Assembly (NCBI GenBank): GCA_021234155.1
Contig: JAJEKV010000010.1
Location: 19,627,418 to 19,691,417, forward strand
Direction: 5' to 3'
From: Isoetes taiwanensis
Taxonomy: Eukaryota > Streptophyta > Lycopodiopsida > Isoetales > Isoetaceae
Length of the DNA stretch: 64,000 bases
Below the pieces are notes generated by a model, which saw only the letters and a program-made list of their open reading frames with translations, ran no database searches and had not been told where the DNA came from. This document shows positions 35,390 through 47,289 of the stretch, one piece after another (position 1 is the stretch's first letter; every line of letters begins with the position of its first letter). A program made the position numbers and the translations under genes.

Positions 35390-36380
35390 GGAATGTGAGC
35401 ACCTTTTTTGTTGTATATTGAATGCATATGCTTTTTGGATCCATATTAAGTTCTAAGGAAGCTCGATACTAATGAAATACTAATGGAAACAAAGCTCTTA
35501 AGTGTTTATCACATGAAATTAGGGTAAATTCTCGCTTATCTGCTAATGAGATGCTACCATGTGCTATGTCTTCTTTCTCAAAATGTCTCCTTGGTTGCAT
35601 TCTAAATTTTTACTGACATTATACCTACACTGTGAGAGTTTACTTGCATTCTAAAATTTTTACCTTTCGCATTCTACTTTCTTGGTTTAGTTTTACAGAA
35701 CATTCAACATTTACTGGCTAGGGTATTGGACCCCTATGAGACCAAAGCTCCAACAACATATTCCTTCCAGGGACTCATCAACCCGTATGGGTCCGTCAAT
35801 TCCTTCTCGACATTAGGGACTAGTTCTTTATGATGATACTTATGAGATTTTAAATATGAACACCTTGTACCACCATATTCAATGGCAAAATAAAATTCTT
35901 CACAAGTTTGGTACAATTGCACCTTGAAATACACTCAATTCAATGATTTCGATGATATGATATAATCTCATGACACTCAACATGGAATACAAATTTCAAG
36001 ATAACATTAATTTTCTATGAACATAGCCTACAAATGCTATTTATTTTTCAAATTTCATGTGATTTCATAAAAATTTGATGTATCAATGAGCAAATCATAA
36101 TTTCAATCCTTGAGAAACCCAGTCAGGTCCCCAAGAAATTTCTGAAAAACAGATATCCAGGAACCATTTCATATCCATGATATTTGAATATGTAGCACAA
36201 TAACAGGGGGTTACTTTTAGATTTTTATACGCTTTTTCACATGGTTTTTCTATGATTTCGTTGTTGTATTCGTTGAGGTGTACTAAATAGTATTTCTAGA
36301 GTGCACCCTTTATGGGCCGTTGATTTTCGTTGGTTGGAACAATCCGAGGGTTGTTGTCTTTCTCTGCATGTGTTTGTGCA
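35390..36380. other. Intergenic, no gene seen
   Basis: AT-rich unique-looking sequence with no supported frame or RNA. Confidence 0.4.
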
Positions 36381-36384
36381 TGAA

Positions 36385-36535
36385 CACTGCGCATGTGTAT
36401 GCATGTGCATGTGCACATGCATGTGCATGTGTGTGCATGTGCATGTTCATGTGCATGTGCATGTGTATTGTGCATGTGCAAGTGTAAGTGCATGTGCATG
36501 TGTGCATGTGTGTGCATGTGTGCATATGCATGTGT
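36385..36535 (+). repeat. GCATGT/GTGCAT microsatellite
   Basis: About 150 bp of alternating purine-pyrimidine built from TGCATG, GTGCAT and TGTGTG units. This is a Z-DNA-prone tract. Frames of Met-His/Cys repeats on both strands are artefacts of it. Confidence 0.9.
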
Positions 36536-36539
36536 ACTT

Positions 36540-38107
36540 GCCCTCTTGGATTCTTATTGCCGGAGTGGATTTTACTACCACGAGATGGATTTTTTGCTCA
36601 CACTTACAAAGGTATTTGTTTTTTAATGTTTCTTCAGTTAGCATAATGTTTTTTTTTACAAGGTATTGGTTTCCTGATTCTACAATGTAGTCTTTGCAAA
36701 ACCCTTTTTTTGTTTCCTTCCTAAGATTTGCTGCAGATTCAAGTTTAGGCCCTCTGATTGCTTCCAACTCTTGGATATTCCTGGCTGCCGGATTATTCAT
36801 AGCGTGCCAGCCTTTAGCTTCAATCAACAAACGGATTCTTATGCACACAACATGCGGATTATTCGCCCTTTTCCATGTCACTTGAGATCAATCAAGCGGT
36901 GGCCACAAGAATGCATTTATATTGTAGGTTTGGAACTTTAATCGAACCATAAGGTGAATCATGCATTACCTTTAAGCTAAAGATAGAGCATCCAAAATCA
37001 TATGGATTGATAAACAATGGTGTCATTGTGAAAGAGAAATAGTTGTAGCGGAAGTAACAATATGTAGCATAATAACAGGAGGTTTTCTTTGTGTTGCAAA
37101 CTTTATGACTTTTAGAATAGTGGGATCAATCTGCTCTATCTTTATGGTAACTTTTACTTATGTTCTATTTGTTTTATTGTGATCAAATGCAAAAGCTACA
37201 TGTGATGAAAGCCTCAAATAAATTCTAGTTTTTTCTGGTTTGAATTCTAAATTTTTGTCACAAGGGGGGGGTGGCGTCCCTAAGGCCCCGAAGGGGCTAA
37301 AAAAATTTTTTTGCAACACAAACCATTAACATCTAACATATAAAAATTAAATTCCCCAACACATAACAACCATTGACATTAACAACCAACACATAACTAC
37401 CATTGACATTAATTAACACAACCATTGGGTCCAACACATTTAAATTAAAATCCCCCTTAAACCCCCTTTGGTTTGGGTGCATATTCACACGGGGGGTGAC
37501 GTAGGGCAACGAGAGCTGTTGGATAGGCATATTCACCCCTTATTCCTTAATCTATACCGTACGTAAAGTTCCTCGTTTGTGGTTTGTGAAGATACTATTA
37601 TTTTTCAATGGAAATAGATACTAAGTATTACACGTCTTGCTAAATGGATTTCATTTTTTCAAAAAGTGGGGTAGTACTATGAAATTTCAAAATTTTGACC
37701 CTCGGGGGACCTAACTAGGTCCATAAAGAACTTCTGAACTTCAAACTTTAAGGAATTATTTCTCGAAAATTCTACCATAGAATTTTCTAATTCTTCTTGT
37801 GATAGATTTCTCATATCATGATTTACAAGATGGAAGAATTAGAATTCCTAGAAAAAATTATTTTTGCAAAATAATGTGAGAAATGCTAAAGACTTTGAGA
37901 ATAAACTTGAACTCTTTGAATTCGGCTCCACATTATATTTGGTAATAGAAGCTTTTATATTTTTCATAATTTTTCCTTATATGTACACTCATGGAGGACA
38001 ACATATTGTGAGAGTGTAGAGAAATTCTTTATCTCGGAGCTATAATAGAATTTCAAAAAAAGTGTACGAATGAACCCATTTGGGTTCATCAAGGGATAAC
38101 TCTAGTG
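36540..38107 (+). other. Repeat-derived AT-rich region ending TAGTG|TTAA (copy C terminus)
   Basis: No gene is present. The right end reads GGGATAACTCTAGTG followed by TTAA at 38108-38111, with a subterminal palindrome GAACCCATTTGGGTTC. This is the same terminal design as 3052-4966. The segment at about 37420-37500 is homologous in reverse to 53340-53440 (both contain GGTTTGGGTGCATATT or close variants). The left end of this copy is not defined. Confidence 0.45.
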
Positions 38108-39064
38108 TTAAGGAAAACACAAATGGCAGCTGTTAAAAGCCTGCAACCTCGGTCGACCATACGAGAACCAGATCCTTATTCAAGAATATGCACTAGAGCA
38201 AAGCGCCATTGCCAAAACAGAATGCCGTCATCAGAGTTGGGGCACTATAGCCGTAGAACTGAGCCGCCAGAATTTACCCCAAGCAAAGTGTTCACGTAAC
38301 CATAACTTCCCTTTTGTTGCAATTCTGCTATGTCACATGTGCCTCCACAGTAGAATCGCAACAAAAGGGAAGTTCTTGTATTCAAAAATGCAAGTTATTA
38401 TTCTCTGCTTTGCCAATATCTAATGCATATGGTGTTATGCATATTTAGGGTACATTCTTGAGATGGAAATAAGGGGACGCGCAGAATGCTGGCTAAGCCC
38501 ATGGAAAGCAAGGTAAATACTCTTGAATGCTGGTAAACACTCCGCAATGCAGAATAAACACTCCGGATGGACAGAGGAAATGCAGTCGCTAAGCAAAACT
38601 TTTAGGAAGACTACCAAAATGCCCCTATGAGTTTATGTAATTACTAAAATGCTCCTATGATTTTCAAAATTACCAAAATGCTTTTGACTCAAATAAATAT
38701 ACAAATAAGCCCCTACACACCAAACTTAATTACCAAAATACCTCTACACACCAAAGATAATTACCAAAATACTAGTTTTGGTCAATCTACACCAAATTTA
38801 ATTGCCTAAATGCCCCGTACATCAAAATTAATTGCCAAAATGCCTCTATACAGTCTTGTTACGACACTTACAAGGAGACAGTATTGGCTATAGTTTTAGT
38901 GCATGATGGCGCATGTTACCACCAGCCACATGCAGTCCTCCTGGACGTCCAAAACCTAGATGCATATGTACAGGAAAAGAAAATGTAGAGAAGAGGAACA
39001 ACATTATGGAAGGTGTAATGCAAGGGACAGAATGCGCACATTGTTGTAGGGCTGCAATTCAGTG

Positions 39065-40414
39065 ATGATTATGACTTCTGTAAGGCCCAGTGCTGGAAAT
39101 CACAGAGTCAGACGTGGACCAAGTCTTACAGCGTCTTCCCAATGGGAAAATGCCAGACCTGGATGGTATGCAAGCAGAATTGCTTAAGTGGACAGGGTCG
39201 TCCATAGTACCAGTGCTGACCACCTTGTTCGACAAGGCATTACAGGAAGGCTTCCCACTACAGTGGATCAATAGCAGAGTTGTTTCCATCTATAAGGCAG
39301 GTGACCCGCACTGCCCAGCCAATTACCAAACAATAATGGTCAGTTCGGTATTTGCAAAACTGCTCGCGGAGATTCTCGAGCAGCAGTTGACGGGTTGGGC
39401 AGAGGCAACAGAGGTGCGGGCCCTCACCCAGGCAGAATTCAGACCCCGGCACTCGACCATTGACCACATCTTCACGTTGCAGACTCTGGTTGGAGACAGC
39501 AGGAACTGCCGGCAAGACCCATATTGTTGCTTCGTGGATTTTGCAGTGCCTCGGAAAAAATCATGGGCAAGATTGCAACAGCTCAGGGTTCCTGTAGATT
39601 TGCAGAATGCAGTGTACAGACTATATGAGAGATGCTCGGGCCAGTTGCAGCCGACAAACCAACCATTTGATAGTAGTATCGGGATTCTCAGGGATGCCCT
39701 CTCTTCCCAACATTATTTGAGCTTTACATTGATCAGTTGGAGAGCTGACTTGCTGATAATGGGGGCGACGAAGCTCACCTTCTGCACCAGATCATCGGGT
39801 AGTTAATATATGCTGATGATGTGGACCTCCTAGCTCGTACCAGCAGACATACAGTGCCATCTCGATGCCCTGGACATATTCTGCCAAACGATTGATATGC
39901 GTGTCAACCTGGCCAAGACTAAGGTGGTCCTCATATCATCCTCACGTCAACCGAGGATCTCCTCCTTTAGTTACCGAGGGCAGAATGTGGAAGTGGCACC
40001 TGTATACAAATATTTGGAAGTGGAGTTTCCTTCTACTATACACTGGGACACATCCATACAGCTATGAGTGACGGCAGGCTGGAAGGCACTATATGCAATG
40101 TAAAACAATAGTCATAGAGCAGAGTTGTATGATTGGGCCCGTCAGTCGCACCTGTTCAAGATCGGGGGCAGAAAACCTCTCAAATGGGAGTCATTGAGGA
40201 TGAATCTCATACGCTTCAAAGCTGCCCAGTATATGATCAAATCCGGACGCGCTATGCTAAGTTGGTCAGACCTGGCCAGCCGCTACATGTGACATTGAGC
40301 ACGGCTTCCGTACGGATGCTCGGATCATACTTCAGGAGGTCATGGACATGCGAGATCAACTATGTCCTCGGGCACACACTTGACATGTATATCTCTATAT
40401 ATACACAATTATAA
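39065..40414 (+). pseudogene. LINE fragment (reverse transcriptase to knuckle)
   Basis: The frame 39090-39806 encodes the RT fingers/palm: DQVLQRLPNGKMPDLDGMQA, RVVSIYKAGDPHCPANYQTI, LTQAEFRPRHSTIDHIFTLQ. The catalytic region follows in another frame near 39808-39850 (YADDVDLLA). A C-terminal piece near 40190-40260 (EDESHTLQSCPVYDQIRTRY) is a decayed knuckle. It is related to the LINE at 4971-8092 and retains the stretch deleted there. Frameshifts and stops make it inactive. Confidence 0.8.
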
Positions 40415-40929
40415 AAGCACCCCCCTTGTATCCAATGTTGCAATATTTTGAAATGGCACTGTCTGGGCCGTCCAAATATGAGATCGACGGCCTGAATTGA
40501 ACCACCACTTAAGCTCCACTCTTATTCAGTAGTGGTCCAGTATTTGAGGTGTCATTGTCTGGGTCATCCAGATCTAAGATCGACGGCTAAGACAATGCCA
40601 CATCAATCGACCTTAAGCAGCCCCCCCCCCTGGGTGAACATGCACCATGTCTCTCAGCTGTCGGTTGAAAAGGGAAGGAGAAATCCTAGCCTTTGAATTT
40701 TGTTAGGAAGGTGCAAGGAAGGTGCCAAAAGGTGGATTTAATGTAGTAAATTCTATCGTTAGATCAAAAGGTGAATAAATCCTAGCCATTAAGTTTTTAT
40801 ATTAAATTGCCTTTTTTTAAAGAGATGAGGTGGCACTCTCATTAATAAAAAGTTAGTGAGGTGGCAAAGCATTTATGAGTGGACTTTCCAAGAAGCTTCT
40901 TTTTTTTAATCGCCTTCAAAGACACGTAA

Positions 40930-42060
40930 CTTGCAGTAGGGGGGTCGGATGAAGGTGGGGCCCATGCCATTGGATTCCTATGAAAATCTTCATAGGATCT
41001 AAGGGAATCTATATAGAATTGTGAGGAATCTAGGTGAATCTTGGGACAATCTTTGAGGATCTTGAGAATCTCGAGAGAATTTATGGAAACCTAGGGAATC
41101 TTCATAGAATATTTGAGAATCTAGGAGAACCTTGATAGGATCTTCGAGAATCTAAGAGAATCTGTATAGAATCTTTTAGAATTTAGAGGAATCTTAATAG
41201 AATTTTTTAGATTTTAGGCGATTCTTGATGGAATTTTGGAGGACCTAAGGAATGTTCATAAGATCTAAGGGAATATTAAGGAATCTTCATAAAATCTTTA
41301 GAAATCTAGGGGAATCTTGACGTAATCTTTGAGAACCTAGAGGAATTTTCATAGAATGTAAAGGAATCCAAGAGAAACTACATAGAATCATGGGGAATCT
41401 AGGTGAATCTTGGGGCAACCTTTAGAAATCTAGGGGAATCTCGAGAGGATCTAAGAGAATCGAAGGGAATCTTCATAGAATATTTGAGAATCTATGGGAA
41501 TATTCTTAGGCTCTTACAAAATCTAGGAGAATCTTGGGGAAGTTATGTGAATCTTGAGAGGATCTTTGAGAATCTAGAGGAATCTTAGTGGAATCTTTGG
41601 GATTCTAAGGGGAATCTTGATAGAAACTTGAAGAATCTAAGGAAATCTTCGTAGGATCTAAAGGAATCTTCGTAGAATCTAAAGGAATCTTCGTAAAATC
41701 TTTAGTAATCGAGGGGAATCCTGATGAAATGTTGAAGAACCTAAAGGAATCTAAGGGAACTGAAGAGAATCTACATAGAATTGTGGGAATCTAGGTGAAT
41801 CTTGAGACAATCTTTGGGAATCTAGAGGTATCTCAAGGGAACCTTAGGAAATCTATGAGAATCTCGGGGAATCTTTATAAAATCTTTGAGAATATAGGGG
41901 AGCCTAGGGGTTTTTTACAAATTTTGAATGAATCTAGAAGAATCTACGTAGAAGCGTGAGGAATTTATGAGCATCTTAGAATAATCTTAGAGAATCTAGA
42001 GAAATCTTTGTAGAGTCTTAAAAATCTAAAGGCATCTTCCACCATCCACATCGTAGGGTC
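40930..42060 (+). repeat. GAATCT-rich minisatellite, about 1.1 kb
   Basis: Dozens of degenerate units built on GGAATCTAGGGGAATCTTGA, TAGAATCTTTGAGAATCTA and similar strings, spaced roughly 15-35 bp apart. No coding potential. The motif GGAATCT also recurs in the direct repeats at 30180-30680. Confidence 0.85.
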
Positions 42061-42380
42061 GGTCTCATATAGTCCTTCATAGTACAAACACTTGTATATA
42101 TATATTTCATGATGATGTCTACATGTATAGTTTGACAGCATTCTTATTACTGCCACAGTGTTTCCCTCGAAAACCCTTCGGGGCGGGGGTTTTTTTTATC
42201 CCGGACAGTAATAAGTTTGTGGCGCTCCTTCTGGGTCCCATAGGCCGATTGGTCTCAGTGGACGATAAAAATCATTCTTTCTTTATTGAATTCAAACTTC
42301 TATTCTTGAGGCATTTAGTGTAGATTGAGTAGGATCTATATATAATAATAAAGGCGTTTTATGATAGTCTGTGCGCAATC

Positions 42381-42641
42381 TTACGCGTTGAATTTTCTCA
42401 ACTTATTTTCATCCCTTGATTTTGGCTTTTTGGCGGTTTTCTTTATACGATCGTTCTGCCTCTCCTCTTCCCACATCCGGGCCTCCTCCCTTTCCAGTTC
42501 CTGTTCCTGAATGCCGGAATGGGGTTCTACGATCTCCTCAAGATCCTGTGCAATAAACAGAAATGGCATCATTGCTCCGCAGAATACAAGTTTTAGATTT
42601 CTACTAACCTCTCGGTCAGCAAGACCAATCGCTCTTTGCAA
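42381..42641 (-). pseudogene. Captured exon pair of unidentified gene
   Basis: On the minus strand FALQRAIGLADRE ends at GAG followed by GTTAGT. After a short intron ending TTTATTGCACAG, the frame resumes with DLEEIVEPHSGIQEQELERE, EARMWEEERQNDRIKKTAKK and PKSRDENKLRKFNA-stop. The splice signals are good and the last exon is a highly charged C-terminus. I do not recognise the parent gene. It lies just inside the Helitron 5' end, in opposite orientation to the other cargo. Confidence 0.45.
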
Positions 42642-42812
42642 GGCAAATATGCATGAGGATAGGGCAATGTGATCTATTTTTTAGGCAAATGCTTATATGC
42701 CATGATCCCAGTTTCGGATCTGGGTTGAATTGGTGCCTTTGTAAAATGCTGGGAGATCGAGTTTCTTCTTAAACGTCGGACTTGATTTTGTTTTCTTTTA
42801 GCTGCCTACATA

Positions 42813-43419
42813 ATGTTTCGCCGTTCACGAGACCTGAAGGGAGATAGCACATCCTCCTTTTCGACGGAGATATCAGTCACTGGCTTATCCCATAGCATTG
42901 CTGATAGTGATGGGCAGCTTGATGAAGGCACCATTCAAGATGTGGAGTCTTCTCTCCGAGATGCTATATCCTTAAATGACGAGGTAATTTTTCTTAACAT
43001 GTTATCAGTTATTGTCTTGCTTCTTAACTCCGATTGTATTTCTTGCCCACTTCCTACTGTTATTCTAGATCTATTGTCCTGAACATGGTAGATAAACTTT
43101 ATATTCTCATTTATATGTCCTGCATATATCATAAAGTTTGTAGTTGCTCTGATAACAATATGATGCTTTTTAATACAGGAAGCACGTGCACTTCTTGGGA
43201 GGCTTGAATATCAAAGAGGAAATGCATATGCAGCTTTACAAGTTTTAAATGGTATTGACATGAATATGGTTGTTCTTGGTCTGGGAATGCCAAGTTCTCG
43301 AAAGAAACGTCATCACAAGAGCAAGTCTAAGTCAGACAGGCCTGCACTAGCAACTGGCCTTCTTTTTGAAGCCGTATATTTCAAAGCGAAGTCTTTACAG
43401 AAGCTAGGTCGATTAACGG
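42813..43419 (+). pseudogene. NPG1-like (calmodulin-binding TPR protein) exons 1-2
   Basis: Exon 42813-42983 starts MFRRSRDLKGDSTSSF and ends QDVESSLRDAISLNDE before GTAATT. Exon 43179-43419, after TTTTTAATACAG, continues EARALLGRLEYQRGNAYAAL, then LQVLNGIDMNM, then ATGLLFEAVYFKAKSLQKLG and RLT before GTAGGG. This matches the N-terminus of the NO POLLEN GERMINATION 1 / NPG-related family, where the first TPR follows the conserved SLREALSLN-EEARALLGRLEYQRGN region. The family's remaining roughly 500 residues of TPRs are absent; the next in-phase exon comes from an LRR gene. Both visible exons are open and the splice sites intact. It may be transcribed as part of a chimera. Confidence 0.8.
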
Positions 43420-43788
43420 GTAGGGATAATAGCTTTGTTTTTATGTCAATGCCATGCTGAATAAATCAAGTTGATGTCATTATAGCATAAGCATGTTTCC
43501 CATTTGTATGAAGATATTATTTCAGCACCCTCTAGGACACTCCAAAGAATGTGGATCTCCCATGTTTTTCTGCCGGTTCTTTCCTCATGCAACCTTATTT
43601 TTGCTGAAAGACCGATTTGGTGCTGAGTGGACGTATTTCTGTAACCTATTCCACTATAGTTTCTGTAGAATTCTATGCTATTCTCTGTTTATGAAGGTTC
43701 AAAGGTTTACATTCAAAGATTTTCCTGAGGTTTACATTCATATTACATTTCTCACGGAGCTAATACTGTTTTTTATGCTTGTCTACAG

Positions 43789-45296
43789 CTGAACTTCCAC
43801 TGCAGATAGAAGTTTTAGTCAATCTTCAAAGACTGGTAAGACCAAAAACCAATTTGATGCAGTGCAGTAACATGGCGAAAGCAAAAGGGAATAGCTCTTT
43901 TTTATTAGTCTCTTATTTTCCTTGATGAACATGGTTGTAGATACTTGTAGAAAATTGTTTGACGCGGCTTCCTTCCACCTTGGGCAGGCTTCGATCCCTT
44001 AAAGTCCTTACACTCGATGGGAACAGACTATCAGAGATCCCTGATGAAGGTCACTTTCTAGGCAAAACAGATTTTATATTCTGTTTTGAATCAGTACATG
44101 TTTTACATTTGAAACCAAGTTGTGCTTCTAAGTCTACGTTAAATGTTATCTTCATATCATCTGTATCTGAGGTTAGCGAAATAATCCTTATTCATTATTT
44201 ACTTATATATATGAATGTCTTCATATTCTTGCTTAAAACTACTATTTCCAATTTATAACAGATTATGCAGCATGGCAACATTTGCTATGGTTTAAATGTC
44301 ATAAATCACATTCAAACAATGTTCTTATTGCTACTGACTTGATGCGATTGGGATTGCTTGTCCGGCTTGAGCGGTTGTCTATTGCAAAAACTCTCTTTTC
44401 GCTTTTACCATCTACTATTGGGAGCTTGCACGATTGCAAGTAAATCGTATTTTAAGCACTGTAATGCATCGTTCACGAGTTTTCTATTCACGAAACAAGG
44501 TTATTTAACATGATATTAACTTTTCTCTTCTTCTTGTTTTAAAACCACCGGGCTTCTTAATATCGTTGATAATCAAATAAAACATCTTTCGCATCTTTGG
44601 GAAGTGTGGGTCCCTTGAAGAACTTGTTGAAAATGGTAAGCTTCATGCTTTTATTTTTCTTTTGTTGTGGAGTGTGTTTGCAAATTGTAGAGTGACAAAT
44701 CATTGTTTCTAAAATAGAGTATTGCCAAGCTAGAAGCGGATAAGAAATGTCCGCCATGCAAAAATCGGCTCTTTCTTTTTTTGATCTTTTGGGAACCTCG
44801 GTTCCATTCATAATCGTTTTTCAAACATAATGGAGGCAATTATTTGAGTACATATATAACTACTTTCTTTATAGGCAATTTGATAGAGGAGCTTCCCAAG
44901 ACCCGAGCAACTTAAGCAAACTGAAAACACTTGAATTATCGAAAACAAAATTGTGCGGTATGGATGCTACTTTATATCTTAAGAATGGCGATGCTTGGTT
45001 TTAATAAAATTGTTGTTCTTCAAGCGACTTCTGCATCACTTTTAATGAGACCTTAAGGTGTTACAAACTTTATCTTTGCATGGGAACCCATTCACACTTG
45101 AACAACTTCAACGGGTATTGTAAAGTGCGGTTTTTTACGCATTAAGTACACTCGATTCGATATGTTTATGACGAATTTTTAGATGGATAACTATGAAGCG
45201 TATGAAGGGCGTCGGAGAAAAAAGTTTGACAAGCAAATAGATACAAAGGTGATGACAAACTCACGATTATTTGATGAAGGCATTGATAGAAAATAG
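43789..45296 (+). pseudogene. LRR-protein exons (AT5G07910-type), 3' half decayed
   Basis: Exon 43789-43835 (AELPLQIEVLVNLQRL) and exon 43941-44049 (ILVENCLTRLPSTLGRLRSL, KVLTLDGNRLSEIPDE) have intact AG/GT borders and join in phase. Downstream blocks are recognisable but damaged: GLLVRLERLSIAKTLFSLLP near 44355-44420, LLNIVDNQIKHLSHLW near 44550 with a frameshift before SLEELVEN, NLIEELPKT near 44880, and DLKVLQTLSLHGNPFTLEQL near 45050. The last exon at 45183-45296 is MDNYEAYEGRRRKKFDKQID, then TKVMTNSRLFDEGIDRK-stop. From memory the order matches the plant cytosolic LRR protein family that includes Arabidopsis AT5G07910, with its typical KKFDKQIDSNVM tail. The first exons of that gene are missing and replaced by the NPG exons. 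Confidence 0.75.
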
Positions 45297-45930
45297 TTTG
45301 GTTGAATGCAAGTTGAGATTTATTTCATAAAAGTGTGATGATCATCATGGAACGGATCATCACTATACAAACATCTGTGTGGGCATGATTCCGTTTTTCG
45401 GTGCTTCCGATTAAGTAAAAGAGCTCATGTCTCGACTTTGGTTAACTATTATATACGTTGTATCGGGGCCAAGGTTGATTCGTAAAACTTGTGTTTTGTA
45501 CCCTCGGTGGCTGACATTTATTACGGTGACTTCAAAGACACTTGCATATCCAATAGTAAAAGAACAAAGGCTTTGTTTGTAAAAAAGAATGTTTTCTCAA
45601 ACATGGATTTTTTTCAAATTTCAGTGACCAAGATCAGGGAATTAGCCATTTACAAGTTGCTATAAGAGCTAAGGTTCTATGCCATATATGAACCTTGACT
45701 AGAGGGTTAAACAAGTTGTTATTATAGAACGTTCCTGGCACCTTCTAAGTAAGCAACATAAAAATTTTGTCTATCTATGTTGCTTCTTAGTTTCTATATA
45801 GGGCCTCACATTCTATCATTTGTGGATAAAGCATTGCGCATTATTTATGGCCATTCAAAATTCTGGGATATTGAATGCACAGATTGCTCCATTAAACTTA
45901 GGAGCTTTTGGCTATCAACTTATGTTTTGT

Positions 45931-46420
45931 GATAATGCTTTCATTATATTGTTATCGTGATCGTGAACAAAGGCAAACTAATAGAGCAAATGAAGGGATT
46001 CGATGTGTGAAAGAATATATGATGTTTATCTTACAATGCCTTTGTTTTCATTGCGATGGACCTTCATTTGGCACATGGTATCTTTTTCATATGACCAGGA
46101 TCCATAAGGACAAAAATCCTTGCCTTTACATGCTTCCATTTGTGGTAATGCCTTCACTATAGTGTTGTCATGATCGTAAACCAAGGCAAGAACTAATAGA
46201 GCAAATGAAGGATTCAATATCTGTGAAAGAATGTATGATATTATCTTACAATGCCTTCGTTTTAGGGTTCCTTTTTTTTTTGTATATGGTCACTATTTTA
46301 GTTTTAAGGTTGCTTATTTCGTATGAAAGGCATAGAAGAGAGGAGTTTGACAAGCAAATAGATACAAATGTGATGACAAACTCACGATTATTTGACGGAG
46401 GCATCATTGATAGAAAATAG
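45931..46420 (+). repeat. Duplicated block including a second LRR last exon
   Basis: About 115 bp at 45931-46046 recur at about 46146-46263 (shared TAGAGCAAATGAAG, GTGAAAGAAT, TCTTACAATGCCTT). At 46323-46420 the LRR last exon appears again as RHRREEFDKQIDTNVM, then TNSRLFDGG, stop. This points to internal segmental duplication within the Helitron cargo. Confidence 0.7.
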
Positions 46421-47019
46421 TTTGGTTGAATGCAAGTTCAAATTTATTTCATAAGAGTGTAATGATGGTCATGGAGCAAATCCCCATTATACACACGTGT
46501 GCAGTATAGGTCAAGAATTAGCACATAATGGAGAGCACAAACAGGGGATAATGTCGGGTAATATCCGGTGCAATAATATTGTCTTTTAACAATGATTTCA
46601 CAATTTATCCTCAATGATTTCTCTCAAGGTTTTACAATGTTTAATGCACTTTCAAAAGCATATAACCTATGCATCGTACCTAAAAATGTGGCAATACATG
46701 CTCAACAATTATATTTGATTGAACATTTTTTTTGCTTACATTGGAGGATAATGCACCTTCAGGAACAAAAAAATACAAGGTTACATTAAACTTTAAATCA
46801 TGCATACGACTTGAACAAATCTCTAAACCAAGTAACCTAAGTGACTTACCATGTCTCCTTTGCGCATTTAAGTTATAACACACAAAATATTCGCAAGATT
46901 ACACATTTGTTAACATTTGTTCCACATTTAGGATCAGATTAAATCCACCATTTAGCACAAACCTTCTCAAGTGGATTCTACCATTTTGTATTAGTTTTTT
47001 AAATTATATCCGACGAAAA

Positions 47020-47047
47020 GCCCAGCAACGCTGGGCACTTTTTCTAG
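47020..47047 (+). other. Helitron 3' terminal hairpin and CTAG end
   Basis: The 7-bp perfect stem with a 3-nt loop ends 7 nt before CTAG. In Helitrons this structure signals termination of rolling-circle transfer. Confidence 0.9.
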
Positions 47048-47289
47048 TAAGTATATAAGGGCATTTTGATAATTAAGTTTGGTGTGTAAGGGGTATTTTG
47101 TTTGTTAAGTTTGGTGTGTAGGGTATTTTGGTAATTAAGTTTGGTGTATAATGGCAAATTGGTAATTTATTTGTATGTGTATCTTATACAGTGTATTTAT
47201 TTGAACCAGGAGCATTTTGAAACTCATAGGGGCATTTTGGTAATTACATAAACTCATAGGGGTATTTTGGTAGTTTTCCCAACTTTTTT

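Larger units (their letters stand above)
42335..47047 (+). mobile_element. Non-autonomous Helitron carrying host gene fragments
   Basis: The 5' end is TCTATATATAATAATAAAG, preceded by A (42334). The 3' end is a 7-bp-stem hairpin GCCCAGC-AAC-GCTGGGC (47020-47036), then ACTTTTT and CTAG (47044-47047), followed by T (47048). This is the canonical plant Helitron architecture: TC...CTRR inserted between A and T with no target duplication. Length is 4,713 bp. No Rep/helicase is present. The cargo is an unidentified exon pair on the minus strand, two NPG1-like exons, and a decayed set of LRR exons with a duplicated last exon. The NPG-like and LRR pieces run in the Helitron's own direction, as is common in gene-capturing plant Helitrons. 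Confidence 0.9.
38605..47280. mobile_element. Composite bounded by inverted repeats
   Basis: The left terminus is GGAAGACTACCAAAATGCCC. The right terminus, read on the minus strand, is GGGAAAACTACCAAAATACC. Both then continue CCTATGAGTTTATGTAATTA and further related units over about 230 bp. Flanks are AACTTTTA (38597-38604) and AACTTTTT (47281-47288), an 8-bp near-duplication. Without the Helitron inside it, the unit is about 4.0 kb. It may be a TIR DNA transposon (hAT- or Mutator-like), but no transposase is visible. Confidence 0.5.

Noticed and set aside
36237-36690. Long Met-His and Cys-Met-rich frames on both strands
   Set aside because: They are translations of the GCATGT microsatellite.
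47020-47047. Rho-independent-style terminator
   Set aside because: The hairpin plus T run looks like one, but this is plant DNA and the CTAG|T context identifies a Helitron end.
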